From Rhizodiscina lignyota (lineage: Eukaryota; Ascomycota; Dothideomycetes; Aulographales; Rhizodiscinaceae), in contig ML978126.1 of the NCBI GenBank assembly GCA_010015805.1, positions 1,798,001 to 1,862,000 on the forward strand: a stretch of DNA of 64,000 nucleotides. The letters are read 5' to 3'. Positions within the stretch are counted from its first letter, which is position 1. Each line of letters begins with the position of its first letter. The position numbers were made by a program, and so were the translations under genes. Shown here piece after piece: positions 11,279 to 21,874 of the stretch. The notes under the pieces were generated by a model, which was not told where the DNA came from, made no database searches, and saw nothing but the letters and a program-made list of their open reading frames with translations.

Positions 11279-12258
11279 GTTTGTCTGCAGAGGATCATTT
11301 CTGGAGGTGAACTTTCAACTTCTCTGCGACAGGCCTTCACTGCGAGCTCGATGTCGTCTAGATAAACGCGAGCGCACCCGACCGAGAATCTGGATACTCT
11401 TACAGGCTGTTCGAGACCAAACAGCAGATCTGTCGCTAAACTTCCAATGGCTAGGAAATCGTCAGATCTCTTGCCCAATCTCTCGGCAATAAGCCTGCGT
11501 GCGGTTCGCTTCGTTGAATGATTGCCCTTCTGCACCTTCCCCTGCAGCAAACTTGAACCAATTTCATAACCGTGGGTGTCAACGAGATCAGGAGATCGTA
11601 AGTCGGAAGAGAAATCCAAAGTTGATAAGAGATGGTTAGTTAACGGAGCGTTCTCCTCCACCACCCTGCACGAGTTTGTTCCTGTCAGGATTGAACTCTG
11701 GACGAATCACAGCCCCAGCATGTTGAAATATTTTTAATTCGATTTCCATTTGGGAAATTTAAGCCAACCATATTATTCTGGACCACCCGATTTCGCTTTC
11801 TATGTTGTGTCGTTAGGCGCATGGCCTTCCCTATCCTCGGGTAACTACATCCTTGCTCTCTCCCGAACTAGCACTAGACCGGTCGAACGAGGGGGACACT
11901 AACCCACGTTGCGGGGTAGCGCCCTTGAAATTGAAGCCCATGACTAGAAATATAGGAAGTGTGGTACCAAACCATCCCAGCCACGTCTGGAATCAAGCCT
12001 TGGTAGCGTGGAATCAAGCGAGCGAGTCATTAGTCGCAGGATATCTTTTTCCAACGTCCTCCAACCTCTGATTCGAGCAAAAGCCGCACATGCTCAACCG
12101 CAATTATGGACTCTCCACTGTGCATACAAATATCTTTGCACCCTTGCTGTTTACCTCAGTCTTTGGGAGCTTGGACACGCTGCTACTGTTGTAGTATATT
12201 CAAACCAACGTGAGATAGCTGACAACATGGTTGCAACATCAAGATACAACCTTTCTGT
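11279..12258. other. Intergenic region with one doubtful minus-strand frame
   Basis: A minus-strand frame at 11236-11664 (142 codons; contains THGYEIGSSLLQGKVQKG and SDDFLAIGSLATDLLFGLE) slightly overlaps the end of the glycosyltransferase gene. Its composition looks partly coding and it could be the 3' end of an old gene, but I found no upstream exon and no family. The remainder is the upstream region of the sugar porter. Confidence 0.3.
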
Positions 12259-14308
12259 ATGGAATCCCCGTTTGTGCCCATGCACAGTGAAGCATTGCTA
12301 ATTCTTCAACAGATCGTGCTCTTTGTAGCACTGAGCAGTTTGACATATGGCTATGCCTTCTCCGTTTTCAGTACCTCCATCGGCCAGCCGGGGTTCTACA
12401 AGTATTTCAACCTTAGTACGACCGGACCTCGTGCCTCATACACCAATTCAATTCTTGGAGCCATCAATGCCCTTTTCTCCGCGGGTGCAGCATTCGGAGC
12501 ACTCTCTATCGCGTGGCTTCCTGACTGGCTTGGAAGGAAGTGGACCATCATCATTGCTGGAACAATCAGTCTCATTGGAGGAGTACGCGCGCCTCGCAAA
12601 CCATCTGGTGGTACGCGCTAACAGAGTTCTGTCAGGCTTTGACTACTGGAAGTGTCAATATTCCCATGATCGTAGTGGTGCGTTTCTTGCAAGGAATTGG
12701 TGTCGGCCAGTGCATCACAATCACCCCGATCTATCTCTCCGAAGTCGCTCCACCGCACCGCCGTGGCCTTTTGGCTGGCCAGAATGCAGTCGGACTTGTG
12801 ACTGGCTATTTCCTATCCAGCTGGTAGGCAGCTCATACTACTTGCGATGTACATGCTCTGACGTTGATCTCCAGGGTTGGATATGGCACCTACTTTGCGA
12901 CGAATGAGACATTTGCGTGGAGATTCCCAATATCGCTCTCATGCCTCTTTCCACTCATCTTACTAGTTGGGTCTCCATGGATTCCGGAATCCCCAAGATG
13001 GTGTATGTACTGTGCATTCAGACTCTCACAACATTATTCTGACAAGCCCATAGTGCTGTGGAAGGACCGAGTCGATGAAGCTTGGGCTATCACAGAGCGT
13101 CTGCATCACGATCCAAGTGACTCAACGCAGCTGTTAGCTCGCGAGGAGTTCTTCCAGATGAGATCACAGATCGAATACGATCGGACACAGGACCTTTCAA
13201 TGTGGTACATGTTTAAAAAGCCGTCGCTTCGACGCCGGATTCTTCTCGGATGCGGAGTACTTCTTGGTGGACAAGCCTGCGGACCGCTGGTTATCAACAG
13301 TGCGTGCGTTCCTGCAACCTCTTGATGGTTTACTAATGGATCTTGTAGATTATGGAGTCATCCTGTATCAGGGACTGGGAGTTAGTACCACTGTCGAAGA
13401 AGCGCGAGTTCCTAGCTAACCGGATGCAGATGTCTGGATCACTGCCCCTTCTCATGTACGCCATTTACGTTGTCGTTGGAGCTAGTGTCAACATCATCGC
13501 GGCTTTTATCATGGATAAAGTGGGACGCAGACCGCTCTTTTGTAAGTCAGACTCGCACCCAATCCCTACAATGCATTTTCTGATTAGGCCTCAGTTATCG
13601 GCTTCCTCGGCACAACAGTTGTCATGACTTGCGAAACGGCTTTGGTCGCCACTTACGCGGGAAGCGATAATAAGGGTGGAAATGCAGCAGCAGTATTCTT
13701 TCTGTTTCTTTTTGTGGCCGTGTAAGTTTAGACTCCGCGAATCTGTGTCTGGATTCCCAGATACAGGAGCTTTCTTGACCCCGTGGCTGACATGCGGCAG
13801 GTACGGTCTCTGCGTTGACAACACAGCGTTCGTCTATTGCGCAGAGATCTTCCCAACGATGTACCGAGCCAAGGGAATGGCACTTGGATTGTTCGTGTAT
13901 TATACAGGCTCGATCGCTTTCCTCACCCCAGCTGCCACGGCCATGCAAAATATTGGGTAAGCTCCAAGCACACAATTTTGAAACCACTGTTTGAGGCTGA
14001 CTGTGTAATGCAGATGGAAATTCTACTTGGTGTTCCTCTGCTGCTCATTTGTAGCTTTCGTACTGGCGTACTTCTTCGTTCCAGAGGTGAGTTCCTTTCG
14101 AGACCCGATATTGACATGATTCAGCATAATAATAATGACTTCATCATAGACCGCGCGACTGTCACTGGAAGAGATTAGCGGCCTATTTGGAGATAATGTC
14201 ATTGTTAACCTCACCACTGCCACAGAAGAAGAGAAGAAGAAGATTGACGAAGTGATCGGGGAGAAGTCCGTGACACTCGTGTCTCACAGGGAGCATGCAG
14301 AGGATTGA
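12259..14308 (+). CDS. MFS sugar porter, ten exons, 514 residues
   Basis: Exons 12259-12582, 12636-12823, 12875-13002, 13054-13299, 13349-13380, 13430-13541, 13595-13721, 13801-13956, 14014-14086 and 14150-14308 sum to exactly 515 codons with no internal stop. Sugar porter (MFS, PF00083) signatures appear in order: DWLGRKW in loop 2-3, VRFLQGIGVG, PIYLSEVAPPHRRGLL after TM5, PWIPESPRW before the central loop, DKVGRRPLF in loop 8-9, and PETARLSLEEI after TM12, the usual PETKGxxLEEI. About twelve membrane segments are present. Family role: proton-coupled uptake of hexose, disaccharide or similar polyol/sugar acid; the substrate cannot be read from sequence. The first Met fits directly before TM1. 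It converges on the Old Yellow Enzyme gene, with only about 100 bases between the stops. Confidence 0.92.
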
Positions 14309-14410
14309 GCAATGCTGGAAAAACTCACAACCAAGGCGGTCCAAACGATATGCCTGTCAGGGTGTCGAAAATCTATTGGGCCGCTTGCGCGCTTCTAAGA
14401 AACAAATCTT

Positions 14411-15832
14411 CTAAATGACACTTCCCTTCAAGAACTTTCCTCTCCCGTATTGTATTGGCCACTGCACCTCGACGCCCAATCTCCACGCAACTCGCAAGAC
14501 CCACTCCGGTTCTCTCATGAATTGCCGTGCTACCAAGATGACATCTGCGACCGAATCATCGCCTTGAACAAGATCCCTTGCCTGTTCCGCCTCCGCTTTC
14601 GTAGATCCCTCGAAATTGACGTCTCCATTCGTGCCTGGCTCCGCAATGTACTGGCCTTTCTGCAATTGTACGATGTCACGCGCCTGCTCCGCACCAGTGA
14701 TCATACCCACTGCTCCAATAAGGAGCGGAAGGCTGGCTTGCTTGAGCTCTTTACGGATCTGGCCTGCAATTTCGATCTGGTACGTCAGATGCGGCTGGAT
14801 GCGCTGGTGCTCGTGATTTCCACCGCTACTAACGTCGAGCAGGTCGACGCCCAGAGACGGAAGCTGCTTTGCGAACTGGATTGACTGAGCGACGTCCCAT
14901 GAGCCGAGCGTCTTTGCTTCTTCTGACTCGTCCATCCACTCGGTGGAAGTGATCCGATAGAACAGGGGCATGTCTGCTGGGATGACTTCGCGGACTGCTT
15001 TGATGACTTCTACGCAGATCCTAGTACGGTTCTCAAAAGAGCCGCCATACTTGTCTGTTCGCTGATTCGAGATCGGCGAATTGAAGCTGCACAGTAGATA
15101 CCCTGATTATTTTTAATTAGCAATTGCACTTTCAGAAGTTAATGATATGTTTAGCTTACCGTGAGCCCCATGAATCTCAATAACATCAACCCCAGCAGCG
15201 ACCGCTCTCTTAGCAGCATCGGCAAAAGCCTTCACAATTCCCTTAATACCCTCCTCGCTCAGCTCATTCGGCTTAGCATAACCCTCACTACTCCACGCAA
15301 TCGGGCTCGGTCCAACCACACCATTTGGCCAACCATGCACATCCTCACCAGCAACGATGCTCTTGCCACGCTCTCTGCCCAACCACGGCGCGACAGTGCT
15401 CGCCTTGCGGCCCGCGTGAGCCAACTGAATGCCCAGCTTGCTGCCCGCGGCATGCACCTGATCGGCAACCTTTCGGATGCCCTCGATCTGCTCGTCCTGC
15501 CAGATACCAGAATCATTTGGCGAGATGCGGCCCTCTGGCGACACGGCAGACGCTTCAATGAAGACCAACGACGAGCCCTTGATCGCGTAGTGCCCGAGTG
15601 TCGCGATGTGGAACGAGGTTAGAGCTCCAATCTGGGGTCCGCTGGGCGCGCAGCTGTAGCTACACATGGGCGCCACGAAGATGCGGTTCTGGTACGTCTG
15701 CCCGCGGATTGTGATGGGCTTGAAGAGCGTGGGCGTCGAGCTGGAGAGCTGCAGCGCCGAACCTGGGGGTTGGGGCACTGAAGGGTAGAAGAATGGGATG
15801 TTTGGGACGGGCTCATTGCGAGGAGACGCCAT
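14411..15832 (-). CDS. Old Yellow Enzyme, YqjM-like NADH:flavin oxidoreductase
   Basis: Exons 15832-15160 and 15102-14411 join in frame over a 57-base intron to 454 residues. The FMN-binding TIM barrel begins TLFKPITIRGQTYQNRIFVA. The conserved cysteine of the YqjM class is seen in APMCSYSC. The substrate-binding pair lies in EIHGAHGYLLCSFNSPISN, followed by the family hallmark QRTDKYGGSFENRTR. Later barrel strands include DVSSGGNH and DVILVARQFMREPEW. Family role: NADPH-dependent reduction of activated alkenes (enones, nitroalkenes) in the cytosol. The segment GAEQARDIVQLQKGQYIAEP..AEQARDLVQGDDSV contains a short internal duplication (QARDIVQ/QARDLVQ), longer than usual for this loop. It may be a lineage-specific insertion or an unrecognised in-frame intron. 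Confidence 0.92.
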
Positions 15833-16729
15833 CTTGACTGTTCTACTGTAGAGGAAATGGGGAATTGGAACTGGAGTCTAGTCTATACGCAATTGAAAGA
15901 GAGTCGGAGTGTACGCCGCAGAAAAGTATTTAATGTCACAGAGTTTCATGTAGTTGTATTAGAAATTCCAATGTACTATTTCCCACTATTTCCCGATTGC
16001 GGAGATAGCAGAGATGCCACGGATGGTGCAATCGGAGGCAAAAGTAGCTGTTCGCTCGGGATCTCCGACGCCGCGGAAATTTATCCACCGTTTAATACTA
16101 ATCATGGTCAATTCAAAACAGAGAGGTCTTGGTGATAAAGCTCGCAAGAAATCGTGGGCTTCGATATGGGAGTGTAGGTGCTTACAGAGTTCTCTCACAA
16201 AGTGGGTGCGGCGTCGTTTATTAATGGCGGTGTCACCAGCGCTACGGAGAACGTGTGCAAGACCGAAAATCCGAAAGAGTGGGGACCACCGTGTCAGAGA
16301 CTCATAAATAGGCCTTCTATTTTTGCCGTCTAGAAATCTATCATGAAGGATGGTACCTAATTCGGACTGTATGGAGAACCATAACTCCGACCGATGCCCA
16401 CTAACGCATTTGGTTGTGAGTACTCCATCCTGCCTTTCTTCAACTGAATTCAAACACAATTGCCTCCATTACGGATGCCAGTGTCCGCTGTGTGTGTGCT
16501 GAGGGTCTCCCAATATCCTCGATGAGCCAAAGCCCATTCGTCCTCATAGACATTGAGAATAATCCTCGAAGCCGCCCGTATAGCTCGAAGCGTCTTTGCG
16601 GAAGCTGGATCAAGGTTGATCACCATTTTCCGCACGCGCTATCATGGCCCTGTCCACACGGCCAAACCATTGAGCTCAATATGCTCTTCCAACTCGTCAA
16701 TTCCCGTCAGCGCCACAAAGACGTCTCAT
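15833..16729. other. Intergenic region
   Basis: This is the upstream region of the Old Yellow Enzyme gene and the downstream region of the DHA1 transporter. Short minus-strand frames near 16450-16700 (MRKMVINLDPASAKTL; VALTGIDELEEHIELNG) look faintly coding and may be a fragment of an older gene. I cannot connect them into a model. Confidence 0.35.
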
Positions 16730-18400
16730 TCAAGGCCCCAAATCCTTCTTGAATTCAACATGCAACAAAGATTCATCCTCATCAGCAGAGTCATCGTCCA
16801 TGTCAGAATCCGTAGAATCATCCGCAGCCGCTGTCGTCGTCTCGCTATCGAGCCAAGCCTGTGTGGCAAAGCCTTGCGTATCGAGATCGATATTCTCGCA
16901 AATCTCCTCCGCGACGCTCGGCGGTACTGTATCGTCGACACCAAAGCCCTCTCCTTCAGCCAGCCACCACGTGACGAGGTGACCGATAATTGCAATGCCT
17001 GCGAGCAGCCACCAAGCAATAACGACGTATCCAATGTCGACGCCCCAGGTGAATGTGCGGCCGACGACGTAGGGGCCGATGGCGCGACCAATTGCGGAGA
17101 GAGAAGTGCCCACACCGTTTAGCGTGCCGAGAATACGAACGCTGTTCGCGGAGTTCGTGAGTAAGATGGTGTTGCATGGGAATGCAAAGACGTCGGCAAG
17201 TGCCTTGAAGAGCAAAACGCCAAGCACTGCGCCCTGCTGGGTGAGGGGAGTAGGCATGAGCACCGTGAACGGAGTGATGAAGTATGTAATGGGGAAGAGG
17301 AAGGTGCAGGCTCGATAGCAATTTAGCACACCGAAGCGCTGGCTCACGTAGGGAAATAGGGTGAATTGGCAGAGCATGGAGAAGACGCCGAAGAGTGTGA
17401 AGATCAGCCCGATACGGCCTGACTCAAGCCCAAACCCACCACCAAACTTGAATGGGAGCTCGACATCATCGCGCTTGGTCGGAAGATGTAAGAAGACGGG
17501 AAGGAGTTGGTTGTATGTGACTCCATGCATGCCAAGGAAGAAGTAGGCGAGGAGGTTGAGGTTCGCCTGGCGGGAAAAGACATCGCGATATCTCGGTGGG
17601 GCGTGGTGGTGATGGTGATGTTTCGAATTTGGCAGGGCCGACTCAAAGTCGTCTGCCGGTCTGAGTCCTTTTCTGCCCTTTGTGCACGGCCGTGTCAACC
17701 AGGCACCGACCATGCGGCCGTAGTCCTTACGATCTTTCTTCGTCTCGAGTGACTCCTTCAGAAACAGGATACCAATGATTAGACCAATGGTGAAGACAAC
17801 ACCGGAAACCAAATTTGGTAGCGCATAAGGGAAGGTCTTTAAGAATTTACTCTTGCCAAATATGTGTGGCAGCTTTTGTGCTGGGTCGGCGAGAGCACCT
17901 CCCAATATGGGACCAACGATACTACCAACTTGCCATACAAGAGGAAGTGTCGCGAACGCCTTGGGCTGGAGAGACCTCTGCGGTACCATCTCTGCAACGG
18001 TGGTCCTGAGAATGCCCACATTCCCGTTGCTAGCGCCCGACGCCGCTCTCGCAATAATTGCCCACGTCAAACTCCTTGAGAAGCCAAACAGCATACTCGA
18101 GACCATGGCGCAAGTCATTGCCAGTATAATGATAGGTTTTCGTCCATACTTGTCAGATGCTCTTCCCCATGGGATGGCGGTGATACATTGACTGATGGAA
18201 AAGATGGCGGAGGCTATGCCGGCCCATTGAGCAACCTTAGCCTTGGGGACATCGAAGGATTCGATCATCTCCGGGAGGTATGGGAACACTCCGGTGAGGG
18301 CGACTGGCTCTGCAAATCGACATATTGAAAGGATAGTAAGTTGTGCTGATGGTAGTTTGTGCTGCTGCTTCGGCAAATGCGATGGAGAAGAGTTAACCAT
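16730..18400 (-). CDS. DHA1-type MFS transporter, 556 residues
   Basis: A single-exon frame of 556 residues with about twelve membrane segments and a long cytoplasmic central loop. Motif A in loop 2-3 reads GRASDKYGRKP. TM1 begins SICRFAEPVALTGVFPYLPEM. Motif C-like glycines appear in LVWQVGSIVGPILGGALADP. The central loop carries a histidine run (SKHHHHHHAPPRY), and the C-terminus is acidic (DSTDSDMDDDSADEDES). The layout matches the fungal ZIFL-like branch of the drug:H+ antiporter family (MFS_1), which exports small molecules or metal-binding compounds, often from vacuole or plasma membrane. The His run might bind metal, but that is speculation. It is transcribed away from the secreted-protein gene at 19749. 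Confidence 0.9.
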   Translation of the reverse strand: MVNSSPSHLPKQQHKLPSAQLTILSICRFAEPVALTGVFPYLPEMIESFDVPKAKVAQWAGIASAIFSISQCITAIPWGRASDKYGRKPIIILAMTCAMVSSMLFGFSRSLTWAIIARAASGASNGNVGILRTTVAEMVPQRSLQPKAFATLPLVWQVGSIVGPILGGALADPAQKLPHIFGKSKFLKTFPYALPNLVSGVVFTIGLIIGILFLKESLETKKDRKDYGRMVGAWLTRPCTKGRKGLRPADDFESALPNSKHHHHHHAPPRYRDVFSRQANLNLLAYFFLGMHGVTYNQLLPVFLHLPTKRDDVELPFKFGGGFGLESGRIGLIFTLFGVFSMLCQFTLFPYVSQRFGVLNCYRACTFLFPITYFITPFTVLMPTPLTQQGAVLGVLLFKALADVFAFPCNTILLTNSANSVRILGTLNGVGTSLSAIGRAIGPYVVGRTFTWGVDIGYVVIAWWLLAGIAIIGHLVTWWLAEGEGFGVDDTVPPSVAEEICENIDLDTQGFATQAWLDSETTTAAADDSTDSDMDDDSADEDESLLHVEFKKDLGP

Positions 18401-19748
18401 GCTGATTCATGCTTGTATCGAATGACGCCCGGACGATGCGGAAAGGCTATACTATGCGCAAACTGATATCCAGAAAGGACTGCTGTGAATGCAGGGTAAT
18501 AGGGAAGTATTGCACAGTGTTGAAACGGGAGAAAAGGGCTGGACAAGCAAACCCAATTGCAATATGGAGTCAGAAGCAAGAGTAGCGAAAGAGATGCGGG
18601 GTATTGGATACTTATTCAGATGGATCATAGCCCTTGTCTTTTCCGCCTTTCTGCAGAAGATGCCTCGAACGGGCTCGACGGCAAAGACGGCTATGCTTCC
18701 CACTTGTCCACCACACCAACAGCGGCCTAGCCATGCAGCCTGCACGTGCTGAGATCGAATCGAAATCTCTTCATGACCAAATTCTGACACCGTCTGCTCA
18801 CTATCTCTCATCACAATATCGCAGGGAAAAACCAAGGAAAGAAAGGCGAAATAGAGGGCTGTGGCGAAGTTCCCGGGCGGGGATGTGCGGTCGGATGAGT
18901 CGGAATGATGCGATAAGTATTTGAGAGAACGCACGAGAGGCCAAGGCGGCGGCGGCCAGCATACCGCTCGAGAGGAACAGCTGAAGTTGCATGCAGGATG
19001 CATCGAGGCACTCCATGTCATTGGAGAGGAGGCTGAAAAGCTCTTCAACACTCAAGGATGCTCGTCTGCAGCGGTTCGCCATCCAGCCTCCAACAAACGT
19101 CGATGCGAACTCGGAGGAAGCAGGACGTCTTGCTGACTGACAACGACCCACCCGTCTGGTGTCTGCGCGTTTCGTTTATACTCGAGATAGCGGTTTGACC
19201 GCTATAACATCTATAACAATGATGAGCGTCTCGCAGAGAACGATTCTACAGCTCGCGACGTCGAAGTAAGCTTGCACGATCGACGGGAGGGAGTTCGTGA
19301 ATCCCGTCGCACTGGAAGTTTGTGAATGGGTCATGCACCTCAGCTTATTACTTTATCTCAGGGTTAGGGGTAAGGACGATCAGGTACAATCATATGACAA
19401 TAGCCAGAGCATCTCGTGCCTTTTCCCGTCCAATCTGTCTCTATTCTTTCTTTCAAACGCACAAATTAGTATCCTGATGTGGCAATAAATGCAGAATCTC
19501 ATCCTTCGAGGCGGAGAAAATGCTCAGTCAGCATATTGGGCAAGGAAAGAGCGTTCATCGAAGCAACACAATATGCGGAGAACGCAGGGAATACACCAGC
19601 TTGAAGGTATATAAGAGATGCGTAATTGCTACAAATCTTAAGCTAGATTTGGATCTGTAGACTTTGTATATAGCAAAGATTCAACACCCCGAATCTGGAG
19701 GTCTCGTCGGAATACCACTCGATATAAACCGTCCTCCTTGCCAAAGCT
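18401..19748. other. Divergent intergenic region, 1.35 kb
   Basis: It lies between the DHA1 transporter (minus) and the secreted-protein gene (plus) and presumably holds both promoters. A long minus-strand frame (18452-19051) reads as cysteine/serine-rich sequence without domain or splice support, and I treat it as chance. Confidence 0.4.
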
Positions 19749-20135
19749 ATGAAGCTCTACTTCTACTCCATCTTCCCTCTGTTCACGACCCTCGCAACCG
19801 CGCTCTCCCTCCGTCAAGCTGCCCCGATCGGCTGCCAAACCTGTACAGCAGGCGCTGACCCGACGACCTGCCATCCCTCGACATCATGCGTGTCCCTAGG
19901 CGGCTTCCACACCGGCAACGGCCCCATCCCGGCATACTGTGCCTGTGCGGCGGGCTACAAGGCCGATCCGATGGTGGTTGGCGCTGATCCGGCAGCGCAA
20001 TGGCGACTCCCGTGGGCTGGGCAGGAGGGAAGGGTGTTTGTGCGGCCGGGCACGCCGTGTACGGTGCTATGTGAGGAGTGGTATTTGGGCGAGCAGGGAT
20101 GTTCGGAGGTTCCGGAATATGCGAATTGTATGTGA
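19749..20135 (+). CDS. Secreted ten-cysteine protein, 128 residues
   Basis: A single exon of 128 residues starting MKLYFYSIFPLFTTLATALS, a signal peptide with a cut near residue 20. The mature protein has ten cysteines (29, 32, 41, 47, 64, 66, 104, 108, 118, 127). It contains the block AYCACAAGYKADPMVVGADP followed by QWRLPWAGQEGRVFVRPG and TPCTVLCEEW. I recall this CxCxxGYxA..QWRLPxxGQExRVFVxPGxxCxxLC arrangement from conserved, functionally uncharacterised secreted proteins of filamentous ascomycetes. It is probably extracellular or wall-associated. The start codon is the only Met before the signal peptide. No function can be given. Confidence 0.85.
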   Translation: MKLYFYSIFPLFTTLATALSLRQAAPIGCQTCTAGADPTTCHPSTSCVSLGGFHTGNGPIPAYCACAAGYKADPMVVGADPAAQWRLPWAGQEGRVFVRPGTPCTVLCEEWYLGEQGCSEVPEYANCM

Positions 20136-20359
20136 TCAGTTAGGGTGGATTATTGTTTAGGCGTGGTGATGCGGTAGCTCTGGCGAAGCATTTGGATGCT
20201 GAGAGGATTCGTTCGAAATGGCGTGGTAATGCCGCCGTCTGTTTCTCAAAATAATGTGATCGATCTCGATCTTGTGGGTGAATACAAAGAATCCCAGTGT
20301 GCGTCGAATTCGCAATTCTTCCGGAACTGAAATGCCTTGCTCTTGCGATTCGTTCTCAT

Positions 20360-20824
20360 TCAAGCCGCCATCACATTCCTGTACCTTGCTTCAATCTCGC
20401 CCATCCACTCTAGCTCCAACTCTCCAACCGCTTTCACCAACACCTCGAAGAACCTCTCCCGCACAATCCATCCGCCAGCCGCATCCCGAACATGCCGTCC
20501 GGAGCCCCAGCCGAATGGTAGCACGAGCCTTCTCCGACCTTGGCGATCAAGGAGGACGATAGCGTCGAGAGCTTCGCGGCCACCACCCAAAGGGTGGAGT
20601 AGACCGAGGCGGGTGAATGTACGGGATGGGTTGGCTGGGTTGATTGTAGTGAATGGAAATGTAGTTAGATGGGAGCCGGGGAAATCGCATGGGAGAGTTC
20701 CACCATTGGTTTCCATTCGATCCGAGCGAGGACTGGGCCATGGATTGGGTTGCGAACTGGCGATGACAAAGGCCTGGAGACCTGGAGATATGGCTTTGAG
20801 AGAGGGGAAAGTGGATCTGAGCAT
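20360..20824 (-). CDS. Unrecognised 154-residue protein
   Basis: A single-exon frame starting MLRSTFPSLKAISPGLQAF and ending ARYRNVMAA. It has a compact coding-like core: RTFTRLGLLHPLGGGREALD, AIVLLDRQGRRRLVLPFGWG, then SGRHVRDAAGGWIVRERFFE. The glycine/arginine-rich block looks structured rather than disordered. There is no signal peptide or membrane segment and I do not recognise the family. It lies on the same strand as, and just downstream of, another unrecognised gene (20950-21501). The two could be parts of one gene with an intron I could not place, since their frames do not join by an obvious donor-acceptor pair. Confidence 0.55.
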   Translation of the reverse strand: MLRSTFPSLKAISPGLQAFVIASSQPNPWPSPRSDRMETNGGTLPCDFPGSHLTTFPFTTINPANPSRTFTRLGLLHPLGGGREALDAIVLLDRQGRRRLVLPFGWGSGRHVRDAAGGWIVRERFFEVLVKAVGELELEWMGEIEARYRNVMAA

Positions 20825-20949
20825 CGTTTAGAAGATAGCTTATAGAGCGTTAAGATTCATCGGACATCAATTTCGTAGAGTTATCAAGAAACAGGGAAAA
20901 GACGGGGCCAAGTAGCGAGCTGTCGAGAAGCGACGAATAGAATCATGAG

Positions 20950-21501
20950 CTACAGTTCCACAAATAAGATGAGAGAAAAGCGAAAATCATTGACCATCTG
21001 AAAAGGGGTCTTAGAGAACGGAATCCTGCAAATATTCAAACGGGTAATATATGCCTACGCCCCTACCACATGCTCCAAAGAAGAAGAAAGAATAGGAAAG
21101 TAGACCACTCACCGCACAACATCAACCACCACCTTCATCCCCAACTCCCCCACACAGAGCACCACCAATCCATTCCCATTCTCTCCCTCCCCTTCTAGCA
21201 ATTGCCTCAAATCCAACTGCCACGCCTCGTCCCTCGGAATCACGCCCAGCGTGTCCAACTCGCTCGTGACCCGTGCACGCGTTGCAGCATGCGCGTCCGC
21301 CTCACCTCCGCCGTTCCTATACTCTGCGCCTGCGAATGCATCAGGCCCTTCGCAAGGCGGGGAAGATGAGGCAGCGCGTTTGCGGCCGCGGGGGAGGGGA
21401 GGAAGAGGGTCGATGTCCATGAGTTTGGGGAAGAGAGGAGTGGAAGATGTGATGCACTCAACTACGGGAAGTCCGACTGTCCGGTGAGATTTTGAGTGCA
21501 C
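20950..21501 (-). CDS. Unrecognised protein, two exons, about 154 residues
   Basis: Exon 21501-21113 ends exactly at a GTGAGT donor (after GMKVVVDVV). A CAG acceptor at 21026 then continues in frame (RIPFSKTPFQMVNDFRFSL) to a stop at 20950. A second in-frame Met (MDIDPLPPLPRGRKR, residue 28) may be the true start. The middle is disordered; the C-terminal part has a helical block (DEAWQLDLRQLLEGEGENG) and a hydrophobic strand (LVVLCVGELGMKVVVDVV). The first exon is convincing, the second only moderately so. I recognise no family. Confidence 0.45.
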
Positions 21502-21874
21502 GGTCGCCGTCTGCGGAGGCGGCTACATATCAATTATTCAATTTCCCTGGGGGCTTTAAAGCACTTCGAATGCTGTTTTGGAGTAATAGATAAACATCAC
21601 AAGACCTCATCCCATTTGATTCGATTGTGAAATGCATTCTATTAAGGATCCTGAAATCCGAACCAGCCAAGTAAAGTGCAAAAACACCTCTAAGTTATCT
21701 TCTATCGACGCAGAAAAATCCAACGCACACTCCCAAACTTTTGATTACTCGTCGAGTTTCTTGCATGACGCATCTATTCTTTAAAGGCCGTATCTTTGAA
21801 TTACCAACGCATCCCTCCCTGCAGTCGTCATTTTGACAAAAGAAAACCCGTCCTCTCCGTAAGCGTCGACGTAT

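Noticed and set aside
11640-11720. tRNA-like T-loop gttcaatcc on the minus strand
   Set aside because: The flanking bases do not form a 5-bp T stem or an acceptor stem.
9725-18400. Secondary-metabolite gene cluster (glycosyltransferase, sugar porter, ene-reductase, drug exporter)
   Set aside because: No polyketide synthase, peptide synthetase, terpene synthase or cluster regulator is present, and the genes are on mixed strands with ordinary spacing.
18452-19051. A 199-codon minus-strand frame between the DHA1 transporter and the secreted protein
   Set aside because: Reads as random Ser/Cys/Pro-rich sequence, no homology signal, and lies in a divergent promoter region.
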